Assembly: GCA_037893225.1 (NCBI GenBank) | Contig: JAZGUH010000090.1 | Span: 1-64,000 of the forward strand | Reading direction: 5' to 3' | Length of the DNA: 64,000 bases | DNA from: Hippasteria phrygiana | Lineage: Eukaryota; Echinodermata; Asteroidea; Valvatida; Goniasteridae | Shown: positions 11,632-26,454 of the stretch, piece after piece | How positions within the stretch are numbered: the stretch's first letter is position 1 | How the letters are laid out: each line of letters begins with the position of its first letter | Notes under the pieces: generated by a model | The model's database searches: none | Seen by the model: only the letters and a program-made list of their open reading frames with translations | Told to the model about the DNA's origin: nothing | Position numbers and translations under genes: made by a program

Positions 11632-14600
11632 CCATACCCCAGGGAATTTGACATGCATGGAGCAATAAATAGACGGTAACATGTACACAGATGTTGGCCG
11701 GAAAGAAAATAAACATTGCGAGGTTTGAATTTTCTCCACAAGTTTTAACTCTAGGAAGCCGCCGATGATTGCAACATGTAGCGCCAGATCTAAGCTATCC
11801 ATACATGTCAACATTACTGTATTTGGTTTATATTTCATGCAATTATGAATGAGTAAAGCAAGTCATACCCCAGGGAATTTGACAGGCATGGAGCAATAAA
11901 TAAAAGGTAATCTGCACACAGATGGTGGCCGGGAAGAAAATAAACATTGCGAGGTTTGAATTTTCTCCACAAGTGTTAACTCTAAGAAGCCGCCGATAAT
12001 TGCAACATGTAGCGCCAGATCTAAGCTATCCATACATGTCAAAATTACTGAATTTGGTTGATATTTCATGCAATTATGAATGAGTAAAGCAAGTCCATAC
12101 CCCAGGGAATTTGACAGGCATGGAGCAATAAATAAAAGGTAATCTGCACACAGATGGTGGCCGGGAAGAAAATAAACATTGCGAGGTTTGAATTTTCTCC
12201 ACAAGTTTTAACTCTAGGAAGCCGCCGATGATTGCAACATGTAGCGCCAGATCTAAGCTATCCATACATGTCAACATTACTGTATTTGGTTTATATTTCA
12301 TGCAATTATGAATGAGTAAAGCAAGTCATACCCCAGGGAATTTGACATGCATGGAGCAATAAATAGACGGTAACATGTACACAGATGTTGGCCGGAAAGA
12401 AAATAAACATTGCGAGGTTTGAATTTTCTCCACAAGTTTTAACTCTAGGAAGCCGCCGATGATTGCAACATGTAGCGCCAGATCTAAGCTATCCATACAT
12501 GTCAAAATTACTGAATTTGGTTTATATTTCATGCAATTATGAATGAGTAAAGCAAGTCCATACCCCAGGGAATTTGACAGGCATGGAGCAATAAATAGAA
12601 GGTAATATGCACACAGATGTTGGCCGGAAAGAAAATACACATTGCGAGGTTTGAATTTTCTCCACACGTTTTAACTCTAAGAAGCCGCCGATAATTGCAA
12701 CATGTAGCGCCAGATCTAAGCTATCCATACTTGTCAAAATTACTGAATTTGGTTGATATTTCATGCAATTATGAATGAGTAAAGCAAGTCCATACCCCAG
12801 GGAATTTGACATGCATGGAGCAATAAATAGACGGTAACATGTACACAGATGTTGGCCGGAAAGAAAATAAACATTGCGAGGTTTGAATTTTCTCCACAAG
12901 TTTTAACTCTAGGAAGCCGCCGATGATTGCAACATGTAGCGCCAGATCTAAGCTATCCATACATGTCAACATTACTGTATTTGGTTTATATTTCATGCAA
13001 TTATGAATGAGTAAAGCAAGTCATACCCCAGGGAATTTGACATGCATGGAGCAATAAATAGAAGGTAATATGTACACAGATGTTGGCCGGAAAGAAAATA
13101 AACATTGCGAGGTTTGAATTTTCTCCACAAGTTTTAACTCTAAGAAGCCGCCGATGATTGCAACATGTAGCGCCAGATCTAAGCTATCCATACATGTCAA
13201 AATTACTGAATTTGGTTGATATTTCATGCAATTATGAATGAGTAAAGCAAGTCCATACCCCAGGGAATTTGACATGCATGGAGCAATAAATAGACGGTAA
13301 CATGTACACAGATGTTGGCCGGAAAGAAAATAAACATTGCGAGGTTTGAATTTTCTCCACAAGTTTTAACTCTAGGAAGCCGCCGATGATTGCAACATGT
13401 AGCGCCAGATCTAAGCTATCCATAAATGTCAACATTACTGTATTTGGTTTATATTTCATGCAATTATGAATGAGTAAAGCAAGTCATACCCCAGGGAATT
13501 TGACAGGCATGGAGCAATAAATAAAAGGTAATCTGCACACAGATGGTGGCCGGGAAGAAAATAAACATTGCGAGGTTTGAATTTTCTCCACAAGTGTTAA
13601 CTCTAAGAAGCCGCCGATAATTGCAACATGTAGCGCCAGATCTAAGCTATCCATACATGTCAAAATTACTGAATTTGGTTGATATTTCATGCAATTATGA
13701 ATGAGTAAAGCAAGTCCATACCCCAGGGAATTTGACAGGCATGGAGCAATAAATAAAAGGTAATCTGCACACAGATGGTGGCCGGGAAGAAAATAAACAT
13801 TGCGAGGTTTGAATTTTCTCCACAAGTTTTAACTCTAAGAAGCCGCCGATAATTGCAACATGTAGCGCCAGATCTAAGCTATCTATACATGTCAAAATTA
13901 CTGAATTTGGTTTATATTTCATGCAATTATGAATGAGTAAAGCAAGTCCATACCCCAGGGAATTTGACATGCATGGTGCAATAAATAGACGGTAACATGT
14001 ACACAGATGTTGGCCGGAAAGAAAATAAACATTGCGAGGTTTGAATTTTCTCCACAAGTTTTAACTCTAAGAAGCCGCCGATAATTGCAACATGTAGCGC
14101 CAGATCTAAGCTATCCATACATGTCAAAATTACTGAATTTGGTTGATATTTCATGCAATTATGAATGAGTAAAGCAAGTCATACCCCAGGGAATTTGACA
14201 GGCATGGAGCAATAAATAGAAGGTAATATGCACACAGATGTTGGCCGGAAAGAAAATACACATTGCGAGGTTTGAATTTTCTCCACACGTTTTAACTCTA
14301 AGAAGCCGCCGATAATTGCAACATGTAGCGCCAGATCTAAGCTATCCATACTTGTCAAAATTACTGAATTTGGTTGATATTTCATGCAATTATGAATGAG
14401 TAAAGCAAGTCCATACCCCAGGGAATTTGACATGCATGGAGCAATAAATAGACGGTAACATGTACACAGATGTTGGCCGGAAAGAAAATAAACATTGCGA
14501 GGTTTGAATTTTCTCCACAAGTTTTAACTCTAGGAAGCCGCCGATGATTGCAACATGTAGCGCCAGATCTAAGCTATCCATACATGTCAACATTACTGTA

Positions 14601-17600
14601 TTTGGTTTATATTTCATGCAATTATGAATGAGTAAAGCAAGTCATACCCCAGGGAATTTGACATGCATGGAGCAATAAATAGACGGTAACATGTACACAG
14701 ATGTTGGCCGGAAAGAAAATAAACATTGCGAGGTTTGAATTTTCTCCACAAGTTTTAACTCTAGGAAGCCGCCGATGATTGCAACATGTAGCGCCAGATC
14801 TAAGCTATCCATACATGTCAAAATTACTGAATTTGGTTGATATTTCATGCAATTATGAATGAGTAAAGCAAGTCCATACCCCAGGGAATTTGACAGGCAT
14901 GGAGCAATAAATAGAAGGTAATATGCACACAGATGTTGGCCGGAAAGAAAATACACATTGCGAGGTTTGAATTTTCTCCACACGTTTTAACTCTAAGAAG
15001 CCGCCGATAATTGCAACATGTAGCGCCAGATCTAAGCTATCCATACTTGTCAAAATTACTGAATTTGGTTGATATTTCATGCAATTATGAATGAGTAAAG
15101 CAAGTCCATACCCCAGGGAATTTGACATGCATGGAGCAATAAATAGACGGTAACATGTACACAGATGTTGGCCGGAAAGAAAATAAACATTGCGAGGTTT
15201 GAATTTTCTCCACAAGTTTTAACTCTAGGAAGCCGCCGATGATTGCAACATGTAGCGCCAGATCTAAGCTATCCATACATGTCAACATTACTGTATTTGG
15301 TTTATATTTCATGCAATTATGAATGAGTAAAGCAAGTCATACCCCAGGGAATTTGACATGCATGGAGCAATAAATAGAAGGTAATATGTACACAGATGTT
15401 GGCCGGAAAGAAAATAAACATTGCGAGGTTTGAATTTTCTCCACAAGTTTTAACTCTAAGAAGCCGCCGATGATTGCAACATGTAGCGCCAGATCTAAGC
15501 TATCCATACATGTCAAAATTACTGAATTTGGTTGATATTTCATGCAATTATGAATGAGTAAAGCAAGTCCATACCCCAGGGAATTTGACATGCATGGAGC
15601 AATAAATAGACGGTAACATGTACACAGATGTTGGCCGGAAAGAAAATAAACATTGCGAGGTTTGAATTTTCTCCACAAGTTTTAACTCTAGGAAGCCGCC
15701 GATGATTGCAACATGTAGCGCCAGATCTAAGCTATCCATACATGCCAACATTACTGTATTTGGTTTATATTTCATGCAATTATGAATGAGTAAAGCAAGT
15801 CATACCCCAGGGAATTTGACAGGCATGGAGCAATAAATAAAAGGTAATCTGCACACAGATGGTGGCCGGGAAGAAAATAAACATTGCGAGGTTTGAATTT
15901 TCTCCACAAGTGTTAACTCTAAGAAGCCGCCGATAATTGCAACATGTAGCGCCAGATCTAAGCTATCCATACATGTCAAAATTACTGAATTTGGTTGATA
16001 TTTCATGCAATTATGAATGAGTAAAGCAAGTCCATACCCCAGGGAATTTGACAGGCATGGAGCAATAAATAAAAGGTAATCTGCACACAGATGGTGGCCG
16101 GGAAGAAAATAAACATTGCGAGGTTTGAATTTTCTCCACAAGTTTTAACTCTAAGAAGCCGCCGATAATTGCAACATGTAGCGCCAGATCTAAGCTATCT
16201 ATACATGTCAAAATTACTGAATTTGGTTTATATTTCATGCAATTATGAATGAGTAAAGCAAGTCCATACCCCAGGGAATTTGACATGCATGGTGCAATAA
16301 ATAGACGGTAACATGTACACAGATGTTGGCCGGAAAGAAAATAAACATTGCGAGGTTTGAATTTTCTCCACAAGTTTTAACTCTAAGAAGCCGCCGATAA
16401 TTGCAACATGTAGCGCCAGATCTAAGCTATCCATACATGTCAAAATTACTGAATTTGGTTGATATTTCATGCAATTATGAATGAGTAAAGCAAGTCATAC
16501 CCCAGGGAATTTGACAGGCATGGAGCAATAAATAGAAGGTAATATGCACACAGATGTTGGCCGGAAAGAAAATACACATTGCGAGGTTTGAATTTTCTCC
16601 ACACGTTTTAACTCTAAGAAGCCGCCGATAATTGCAACATGTAGCGCCAGATCTAAGCTATCCATACTTGTCAAAATTACTGAATTTGGTTGATATTTCA
16701 TGCAATTATGAATGAGTAAAGCAAGTCCATACCCCAGGGAATTTGACATGCATGGAGCAATAAATAGACGGTAACATGTACACAGATGTTGGCCGGAAAG
16801 AAAATAAACATTGCGAGGTTTGAATTTTCTCCACAAGTTTTAACTCTAGGAAGCCGCCGATGATTGCAACATGTAGCGCCAGATCTAAGCTATCCATACA
16901 TGTCAACATTACTGTATTTGGTTTATATTTCATGCAATTATGAATGAGTAAAGCAAGTCATACCCCAGGGAATTTGACAGGCATGGAGCAATAAATAAAA
17001 GGTAATCTGCACACAGATGGTGGCCGGGAAGAAAATAAACATTGCGAGGTTTGAATTTTCTCCACAAGTGTTAACTCTAAGAAGCCGCCGATAATTGCAA
17101 CATGTAGCGCCAGATCTAAGCTATCCATACATGTCAAAATTACTGAATTTGGTTGATATTTCATGCAATTATGAATGAGTAAAGCAAGTCCATACCCCAG
17201 GGAATTTGACAGGCATGGAGCAATAAATAAAAGGTAATCTGCACACAGATGGTGGCCGGGAAGAAAATAAACATTGCGAGGTTTGAATTTTCTCCACAAG
17301 TTTTAACTCTAGGAAGCCGCCGATGATTGCAACATGTAGCGCCAGATCTAAGCTATCCATACATGTCAACATTACTGTATTTGGTTTATATTTCATGCAA
17401 TTATGAATGAGTAAAGCAAGTCATACCCCAGGGAATTTGACATGCATGGAGCAATAAATAGACGGTAACATGTACACAGATGTTGGCCGGAAAGAAAATA
17501 AACATTGCGAGGTTTGAATTTTCTCCACAAGTTTTAACTCTAGGAAGCCGCCGATGATTGCAACATGTAGCGCCAGATCTAAGCTATCCATACATGTCAA

Positions 17601-20600
17601 AATTACTGAATTTGGTTTATATTTCATGCAATTATGAATGAGTAAAGCAAGTCCATACCCCAGGGAATTTGACAGGCATGGAGCAATAAATAGAAGGTAA
17701 TATGCACACAGATGTTGGCCGGAAAGAAAATACACATTGCGAGGTTTGAATTTTCTCCACACGTTTTAACTCTAAGAAGCCGCCGATAATTGCAACATGT
17801 AGCGCCAGATCTAAGCTATCCATACTTGTCAAAATTACTGAATTTGGTTGATATTTCATGCAATTATGAATGAGTAAAGCAAGTCCATACCCCAGGGAAT
17901 TTGACATGCATGGAGCAATAAATAGACGGTAACATGTACACAGATGTTGGCCGGAAAGAAAATAAACATTGCGAGGTTTGAATTTTCTCCACAAGTTTTA
18001 ACTCTAGGAAGCCGCCGATGATTGCAACATGTAGCGCCAGATCTAAGCTATCCATACATGTCAACATTACTGTATTTGGTTTATATTTCATGCAATTATG
18101 AATGAGTAAAGCAAGTCATACCCCAGGGAATTTGACATGCATGGAGCAATAAATAGAAGGTAATATGTACACAGATGTTGGCCGGAAAGAAAATAAACAT
18201 TGCGAGGTTTGAATTTTCTCCACAAGTTTTAACTCTAAGAAGCCGCCGATGATTGCAACATGTAGCGCCAGATCTAAGCTATCCATACATGTCAAAATTA
18301 CTGAATTTGGTTGATATTTCATGCAATTATGAATGAGTAAAGCAAGTCCATACCCCAGGGAATTTGACATGCATGGAGCAATAAATAGACGGTAACATGT
18401 ACACAGATGTTGGCCGGAAAGAAAATAAACATTGCGAGGTTTGAATTTTCTCCACAAGTTTTAACTCTAGGAAGCCGCCGATGATTGCAACATGTAGCGC
18501 CAGATCTAAGCTATCCATAAATGTCAACATTACTGTATTTGGTTTATATTTCATGCAATTATGAATGAGTAAAGCAAGTCATACCCCAGGGAATTTGACA
18601 GGCATGGAGCAATAAATAAAAGGTAATCTGCACACAGATGGTGGCCGGGAAGAAAATAAACATTGCGAGGTTTGAATTTTCTCCACAAGTGTTAACTCTA
18701 AGAAGCCGCCGATAATTGCAACATGTAGCGCCAGATCTAAGCTATCCATACATGTCAAAATTACTGAATTTGGTTGATATTTCATGCAATTATGAATGAG
18801 TAAAGCAAGTCCATACCCCAGGGAATTTGACAGGCATGGAGCAATAAATAAAAGGTAATCTGCACACAGATGGTGGCCGGGAAGAAAATAAACATTGCGA
18901 GGTTTGAATTTTCTCCACAAGTTTTAACTCTAAGAAGCCGCCGATAATTGCAACATGTAGCGCCAGATCTAAGCTATCTATACATGTCAAAATTACTGAA
19001 TTTGGTTTATATTTCATGCAATTATGAATGAGTAAAGCAAGTCCATACCCCAGGGAATTTGACATGCATGGTGCAATAAATAGACGGTAACATGTACACA
19101 GATGTTGGCCGGAAAGAAAATAAACATTGCGAGGTTTGAATTTTCTCCACAAGTTTTAACTCTAAGAAGCCGCCGATAATTGCAACATGTAGCGCCAGAT
19201 CTAAGCTATCCATACATGTCAAAATTACTGAATTTGGTTGATATTTCATGCAATTATGAATGAGTAAAGCAAGTCATACCCCAGGGAATTTGACAGGCAT
19301 GGAGCAATAAATAGAAGGTAATATGCACACAGATGTTGGCCGGAAAGAAAATACACATTGCGAGGTTTGAATTTTCTCCACACGTTTTAACTCTAAGAAG
19401 CCGCCGATAATTGCAACATGTAGCGCCAGATCTAAGCTATCCATACTTGTCAAAATTACTGAATTTGGTTGATATTTCATGCAATTATGAATGAGTAAAG
19501 CAAGTCCATACCCCAGGGAATTTGACATGCATGGAGCAATAAATAGACGGTAACATGTACACAGATGTTGGCCGGAAAGAAAATAAACATTGCGAGGTTT
19601 GAATTTTCTCCACAAGTTTTAACTCTAGGAAGCCGCCGATGATTGCAACATGTAGCGCCAGATCTAAGCTATCCATACATGTCAACATTACTGTATTTGG
19701 TTTATATTTCATGCAATTATGAATGAGTAAAGCAAGTCATACCCCAGGGAATTTGACATGCATGGAGCAATAAATAGACGGTAACATGTACACAGATGTT
19801 GGCCGGAAAGAAAATAAACATTGCGAGGTTTGAATTTTCTCCACAAGTTTTAACTCTAGGAAGCCGCCGATGATTGCAACATGTAGCGCCAGATCTAAGC
19901 TATCCATACATGTCAAAATTACTGAATTTGGTTGATATTTCATGCAATTATGAATGAGTAAAGCAAGTCCATACCCCAGGGAATTTGACAGGCATGGAGC
20001 AATAAATAGAAGGTAATATGCACACAGATGTTGGCCGGAAAGAAAATACACATTGCGAGGTTTGAATTTTCTCCACACGTTTTAACTCTAAGAAGCCGCC
20101 GATAATTGCAACATGTAGCGCCAGATCTAAGCTATCCATACTTGTCAAAATTACTGAATTTGGTTGATATTTCATGCAATTATGAATGAGTAAAGCAAGT
20201 CCATACCCCAGGGAATTTGACATGCATGGAGCAATAAATAGACGGTAACATGTACACAGATGTTGGCCGGAAAGAAAATAAACATTGCGAGGTTTGAATT
20301 TTCTCCACAAGTTTTAACTCTAGGAAGCCGCCGATGATTGCAACATGTAGCGCCAGATCTAAGCTATCCATACATGTCAACATTACTGTATTTGGTTTAT
20401 ATTTCATGCAATTATGAATGAGTAAAGCAAGTCATACCCCAGGGAATTTGACATGCATGGAGCAATAAATAGAAGGTAATATGTACACAGATGTTGGCCG
20501 GAAAGAAAATAAACATTGCGAGGTTTGAATTTTCTCCACAAGTTTTAACTCTAAGAAGCCGCCGATGATTGCAACATGTAGCGCCAGATCTAAGCTATCC

Positions 20601-22090
20601 ATACATGTCAAAATTACTGAATTTGGTTGATATTTCATGCAATTATGAATGAGTAAAGCAAGTCCATACCCCAGGGAATTTGACATGCATGGAGCAATAA
20701 ATAGACGGTAACATGTACACAGATGTTGGCCGGAAAGAAAATAAACATTGCGAGGTTTGAATTTTCTCCACAAGTTTTAACTCTAGGAAGCCGCCGATGA
20801 TTGCAACATGTAGCGCCAGATCTAAGCTATCCATACATGCCAACATTACTGTATTTGGTTTATATTTCATGCAATTATGAATGAGTAAAGCAAGTCATAC
20901 CCCAGGGAATTTGACAGGCATGGAGCAATAAATAAAAGGTAATCTGCACACAGATGGTGGCCGGGAAGAAAATAAACATTGCGAGGTTTGAATTTTCTCC
21001 ACAAGTGTTAACTCTAAGAAGCCGCCGATAATTGCAACATGTAGCGCCAGATCTAAGCTATCCATACATGTCAAAATTACTGAATTTGGTTGATATTTCA
21101 TGCAATTATGAATGAGTAAAGCAAGTCCATACCCCAGGGAATTTGACAGGCATGGAGCAATAAATAAAAGGTAATCTGCACACAGATGGTGGCCGGGAAG
21201 AAAATAAACATTGCGAGGTTTGAATTTTCTCCACAAGTTTTAACTCTAAGAAGCCGCCGATAATTGCAACATGTAGCGCCAGATCTAAGCTATCTATACA
21301 TGTCAAAATTACTGAATTTGGTTTATATTTCATGCAATTATGAATGAGTAAAGCAAGTCCATACCCCAGGGAATTTGACATGCATGGTGCAATAAATAGA
21401 CGGTAACATGTACACAGATGTTGGCCGGAAAGAAAATAAACATTGCGAGGTTTGAATTTTCTCCACAAGTTTTAACTCTAAGAAGCCGCCGATAATTGCA
21501 ACATGTAGCGCCAGATCTAAGCTATCCATACATGTCAAAATTACTGAATTTGGTTGATATTTCATGCAATTATGAATGAGTAAAGCAAGTCATACCCCAG
21601 GGAATTTGACAGGCATGGAGCAATAAATAGAAGGTAATATGCACACAGATGTTGGCCGGAAAGAAAATACACATTGCGAGGTTTGAATTTTCTCCACACG
21701 TTTTAACTCTAAGAAGCCGCCGATAATTGCAACATGTAGCGCCAGATCTAAGCTATCCATACTTGTCAAAATTACTGAATTTGGTTGATATTTCATGCAA
21801 TTATGAATGAGTAAAGCAAGTCCATACCCCAGGGAATTTGACATGCATGGAGCAATAAATAGACGGTAACATGTACACAGATGTTGGCCGGAAAGAAAAT
21901 AAACATTGCGAGGTTTGAATTTTTTCCACAAGTTTTAACTCTAGGAAGCCGCCGATGATTGCAACATGTAGCGCCAGATCTAAGCTATCCATACATGTCA
22001 ACATTACTGTATTTGGTTTATATTTCATGCAATTATGAATGAGTAAAGCAAGTCATACCCCAGGGAATTTGACAGGCATGGAGCAATAAA
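11600..22090. repeat. 22-monomer super-HOR, 5,095 bp, tandemly duplicated
   Basis: Unit order from 11632: F, K, C/F hybrid, B-like, E, F, G, Ff, K, C, D, E, F, B, E, F, G, Fa, K, C, D, E. The same 22 units recur from 16727, a shift of 5,095 bp. The shared rare variant cataaatg (13421 and 18516) fixes the register, as do the C/F hybrid (12095 and 17190) and the Fa unit (15569 and 20664). Identity starts just left of the first F unit and ends near 22090, where the first copy continues into K (taaaagg) and the second into A (tagaagg). The F unit at 21822 carries tttttcc at 21924, absent from its partner. A single unequal exchange is the simplest explanation; an assembly duplication is the alternative. 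Confidence 0.85.
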
Positions 22091-25000
22091 TAGAAGGTAA
22101 TATGTACACAGATGTTGGCCGGAAAGAAAATAAACATTGCGAGGTTTGAATTTTCTCCACAAGTTTTAACTCTAAGAAGTCGCCGATAATTGCAACATGT
22201 AGCGCCAGATCTAAGCTATCCATACATGTCAAAATTACTGAATTTGGTTGATATGTCATGCAATTATGAATGAGTAAAGCAAGTCCATACCCCAGGGAAT
22301 TTGACAGGCATGGAGCAATAAATAAAAGGTAATCTGCACACAGATGGTGGCCGGGAAGAAAATAAACATTGCGAGGTTTGAATTTTCTCCACAAGTGTTA
22401 ACTCTAAGAAGCCGCCGATAATTGCAACATGTAGCGCCAGATCTAAGCTATCCATACTTGTCAAAATTACTGAATTTGGTTGATATTTCATGCAATTATG
22501 AATGAGTAAAGCAAGTCCATACCCCAGGGAATTTGACATGCATGGAGCAATAAATAGACGGTAACATGTACACAGATGTTGGCCGGAAAGAAAATAAACA
22601 TTGCGAGGTTTGAATTTTCTCCACAAGTTTTAACTCTAGGAAGCCGCCGATGATTGCAACATGTAGCGCCAGATCTAAGCTATCCATACATGTCAACATT
22701 ACTGTATTTGGTTTATATTTCATGCAATTATGAATGAGTAAAGCAAGTCATACCCCAGGGAATTTGACATGCATGGAGCAATAAATAGACGGTAACATGT
22801 ACACAGATGTTGGCCGGAAAGAAAATAAACATTGCGAGGTTTGAATTTTCTCCACAAGTTTTAACTCTAGGAAGCCGCCGATGATTGCAACATGTAGCGC
22901 CAGATCTAAGCTATCCATACATGTCAAAATTACTGAATTTGGTTGATATTTCATGCAATTATGAATGAGTAAAGCAAGTCCATACCCCAGGGAATTTGAC
23001 AGGCATGGAGCAATAAATAGAAGGTAATATGCACACAGATGTTGGCCGGAAAGAAAATACACATTGCGAGGTTTGAATTTTCTCCACACGTTTTAACTCT
23101 AAGAAGCCGCCGATAATTGCAACATGTAGCGCCAGATCTAAGCTATCCATACTTGTCAAAATTACTGAATTTGGTTGATATTTCATGCAATTATGAATGA
23201 GTAAAGCAAGTCCATACCCCAGGGAATTTGACATGCATGGAGCAATAAATAGACGGTAACATGTACACAGATGTTGGCCGGAAAGAAAATAAACATTGCG
23301 AGGTTTGAATTTTCTCCACAAGTTTTAACTCTAGGAAGCCGCCGATGATTGCAACATGTAGCGCCAGATCTAAGCTATCCATACATGTCAACATTACTGT
23401 ATTTGGTTTATATTTCATGCAATTATGAATGAGTAAAGCAAGTCATACCCCAGGGAATTTGACATGCATGGAGCAATAAATAGAAGGTAATATGTACACA
23501 GATGTTGGCCGGAAAGAAAATAAACATTGCGAGGTTTGAATTTTCTCCACAAGTTTTAACTCTAAGAAGCCGCCGATGATTGCAACATGTAGCGCCAGAT
23601 CTAAGCTATCCATACATGTCAAAATTACTGAATTTGGTTGATATTTCATGCAATTATGAATGAGTAAAGCAAGTCCATACCCCAGGGAATTTGACATGCA
23701 TGGAGCAATAAATAGACGGTAACATGTACACAGATGTTGGCCGGAAAGAAAATAAACATTGCGAGGTTTGAATTTTCTCCACAAGTTTTAACTCTAGGAA
23801 GCCGCCGATGATTGCAACATGTAGCGCCAGATCTAAGCTATCCATACATGCCAACATTACTGTATTTGGTTTATATTTCATGCAATTATGAATGAGTAAA
23901 GCAAGTCATACCCCAGGGAATTTGACAGGCATGGAGCAATAAATAAAAGGTAATCTGCACACAGATGGTGGCCGGGAAGAAAATAAACATTGCGAGGTTT
24001 GAATTTTCTCCACAAGTGTTAACTCTAAGAAGCCGCCGATAATTGCAACATGTAGCGCCAGATCTAAGCTATCCATACATGTCAAAATTACTGAATTTGG
24101 TTGATATTTCATGCAATTATGAATGAGTAAAGCAAGTCCATACCCCAGGGAATTTGACAGGCATGGAGCAATAAATAAAAGGTAATCTGCACACAGATGG
24201 TGGCCGGGAAGAAAATAAACATTGCGAGGTTTGAATTTTCTCCACAAGTTTTAACTCTAAGAAGCCGCCGATAATTGCAACATGTAGCGCCAGATCTAAG
24301 CTATCTATACATGTCAAAATTACTGAATTTGGTTTATATTTCATGCAATTATGAATGAGTAAAGCAAGTCCATACCCCAGGGAATTTGACATGCATGGTG
24401 CAATAAATAGACGGTAACATGTACACAGATGTTGGCCGGAAAGAAAATAAACATTGCGAGGTTTGAATTTTCTCCACAAGTTTTAACTCTAAGAAGCCGC
24501 CGATAATTGCAACATGTAGCGCCAGATCTAAGCTATCCATACATGTCAAAATTACTGAATTTGGTTGATATTTCATGCAATTATGAATGAGTAAAGCAAG
24601 TCATACCCCAGGGAATTTGACAGGCATGGAGCAATAAATAGAAGGTAATATGCACACAGATGTTGGCCGGAAAGAAAATACACATTGCGAGGTTTGAATT
24701 TTCTCCACACGTTTTAACTCTAAGAAGCCGCCGATAATTGCAACATGTAGCGCCAGATCTAAGCTATCCATACTTGTCAAAATTACTGAATTTGGTTGAT
24801 ATTTCATGCAATTATGAATGAGTAAAGCAAGTCCATACCCCAGGGAATTTGACATGCATGGAGCAATAAATAGACGGTAACATGTACACAGATGTTGGCC
24901 GGAAAGAAAATAAACATTGCGAGGTTTGAATTTTTTCCACAAGTTTTAACTCTAGGAAGCCGCCGATGATTGCAACATGTAGCGCCAGATCTAAGCTATC

Positions 25001-25467
25001 CATACATGTCAACATTACTGTATTTGGTTTATATTTCATGCAATTATGAATGAGTAAAGCAAGTCATACCCCAGGGAATTTGACAGGCATGGAGCAATAA
25101 ATAGAAGGTAATATGTACACAGATGTTGGCCGGAAAGAAAATAAACATTGCGAGGTTTGAATTTTCTCCACAAGTTTTAACTCTAAGAAGCCGCCGATAA
25201 TTGCAACATGTAGCGCCAGATCTAAGCTATCCATACATGTCAAAATTACTGAATTTGGTTGATATGTCATGCAATTATGAATGAGTAAAGCAAGTCCATA
25301 CCCCAGGGAATTTGACAGGCATGGAGCAATAAATAAAAGGTAATCTGCACACAGATGGTGGCCGGGAAGAAAATAAACATTGCGAGGTTTGAATTTTCTC
25401 CACAAGTGTTAACTCTAAGAAGCCGCCGATAATTGCAACATGTAGCGCCAGATCTAAGCTATCCATA
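19446..25467. repeat. 13-monomer super-HOR, 3,011 bp, tandemly duplicated
   Basis: Unit order: F, B, E, F, G, Fa, K, C, D, E, F, A, then a K/E hybrid (first copy) or K (second copy). The shift is 3,011 bp, fixed by rare substitutions present once in each copy: tttttcc at 21924 and 24935, and gatatgtcat at 22255 and 25266. The left part overlaps the second 5,095-bp copy, and tttttcc is absent from the matching place of the first 5,095-bp copy. This event is therefore later than the 22-mer duplication. The copy boundary falls inside the unit at 22285-22516, which begins as K and ends as E. A private change at 22180 (aagaagtcgcc) lies in the first copy only. Confidence 0.85.
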
Positions 25468-26454
25468 CATGTGAAAATTACTGAATTTGGTTGATATTTC
25501 ATGCAATTATGAATGAGTAAAGCAAGTCCATACCCCAGGGAATTTGACAGGCATGGAGCAATAAATAAAAGGTAATCTGCACACAGATGGTGGCCGGGAA
25601 GAAAATAAACATTGCGAGGTTTGAATTTTCTCCACAAGTGTTAACTCTAAGAAGCCGCCGATAATTGCAACATGTAGCGCCAGATCTAAGCTATCCATAC
25701 ATGTCAAAATTACTGAATTTGGTTGATATTTCATGCAATTATGAATGAGTAAAGCAAGTCCATACCCCAGGGAATTTGACATGCATGGAGCAATAAATAG
25801 ACGGTAACATGTACACAGATGTTGGCCGGAAAGAAAATAAACATTGCGAGGTTTGAATTTTCTCCACAAGTTTTAACTCTAGGAAGCCGCCGATGATTGC
25901 AACATGTAGCGCCAGATCTAAGCTATCCATACATGTCAACATTACTGTATTTGGTTTATATTTCATGCAATTATGAATGAGTAAAGCAAGTCATACCCCA
26001 GGGAATTTGACAGGCATGGAGCAATAAATAAAAGGTAATCTGCACACAGATGGTGGCCGGGAAGAAAATAAACATTGCGAGGTTTGAATTTTCTCCACAA
26101 GTGTTAACTCTAAGAAGCCGCCGATAATTGCAACATGTAGCGCCAGATCTAAGCTATCCATACATGTCAAAATTACTGAATTTGGTTGATATTTCATGCA
26201 ATTATGAATGAGTAAAGCAAGTCCATACCCCAGGGAATTTGACAGGCATGGAGCAATAAATAAAAGGTAATCTGCACACAGATGGTGGCCGGGAAGAAAA
26301 TAAACATTGCGAGGTTTGAATTTTCTCCACAAGTTTTAACTCTAAGAAGCCGCCGATAATTGCAACATGTAGCGCCAGATCTAAGCTATCTATACATGTC
26401 AAAATTACTGAATTTGGTTTATATTTCATGCAATTATGAATGAGTAAAGCAAGT
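25296..26454. repeat. Linker block K(gtgaaaa)-K-F-K-C
   Basis: Five units link the 13-mer duplication to the 6-mer block. The order F-K-C anticipates the F-K-C-D-K repeat that dominates from 29.5 kb. The K unit at 25296 has catgtgaaaatt at 25471. The last unit (26223-26454) is a C with ctatctatac. No foreign sequence is present, and all spacings are 231 or 232 bp. Confidence 0.75.

Noticed and set aside
11600..25467. The 5,095- and 3,011-bp duplications as assembly artefacts
   Set aside because: Not fully excluded, but copies differ at a few bases (21924, 22180) and the 13-mer ends in a hybrid unit, which fits real exchange better than collapsed or doubled contigs. Read-level data would decide.
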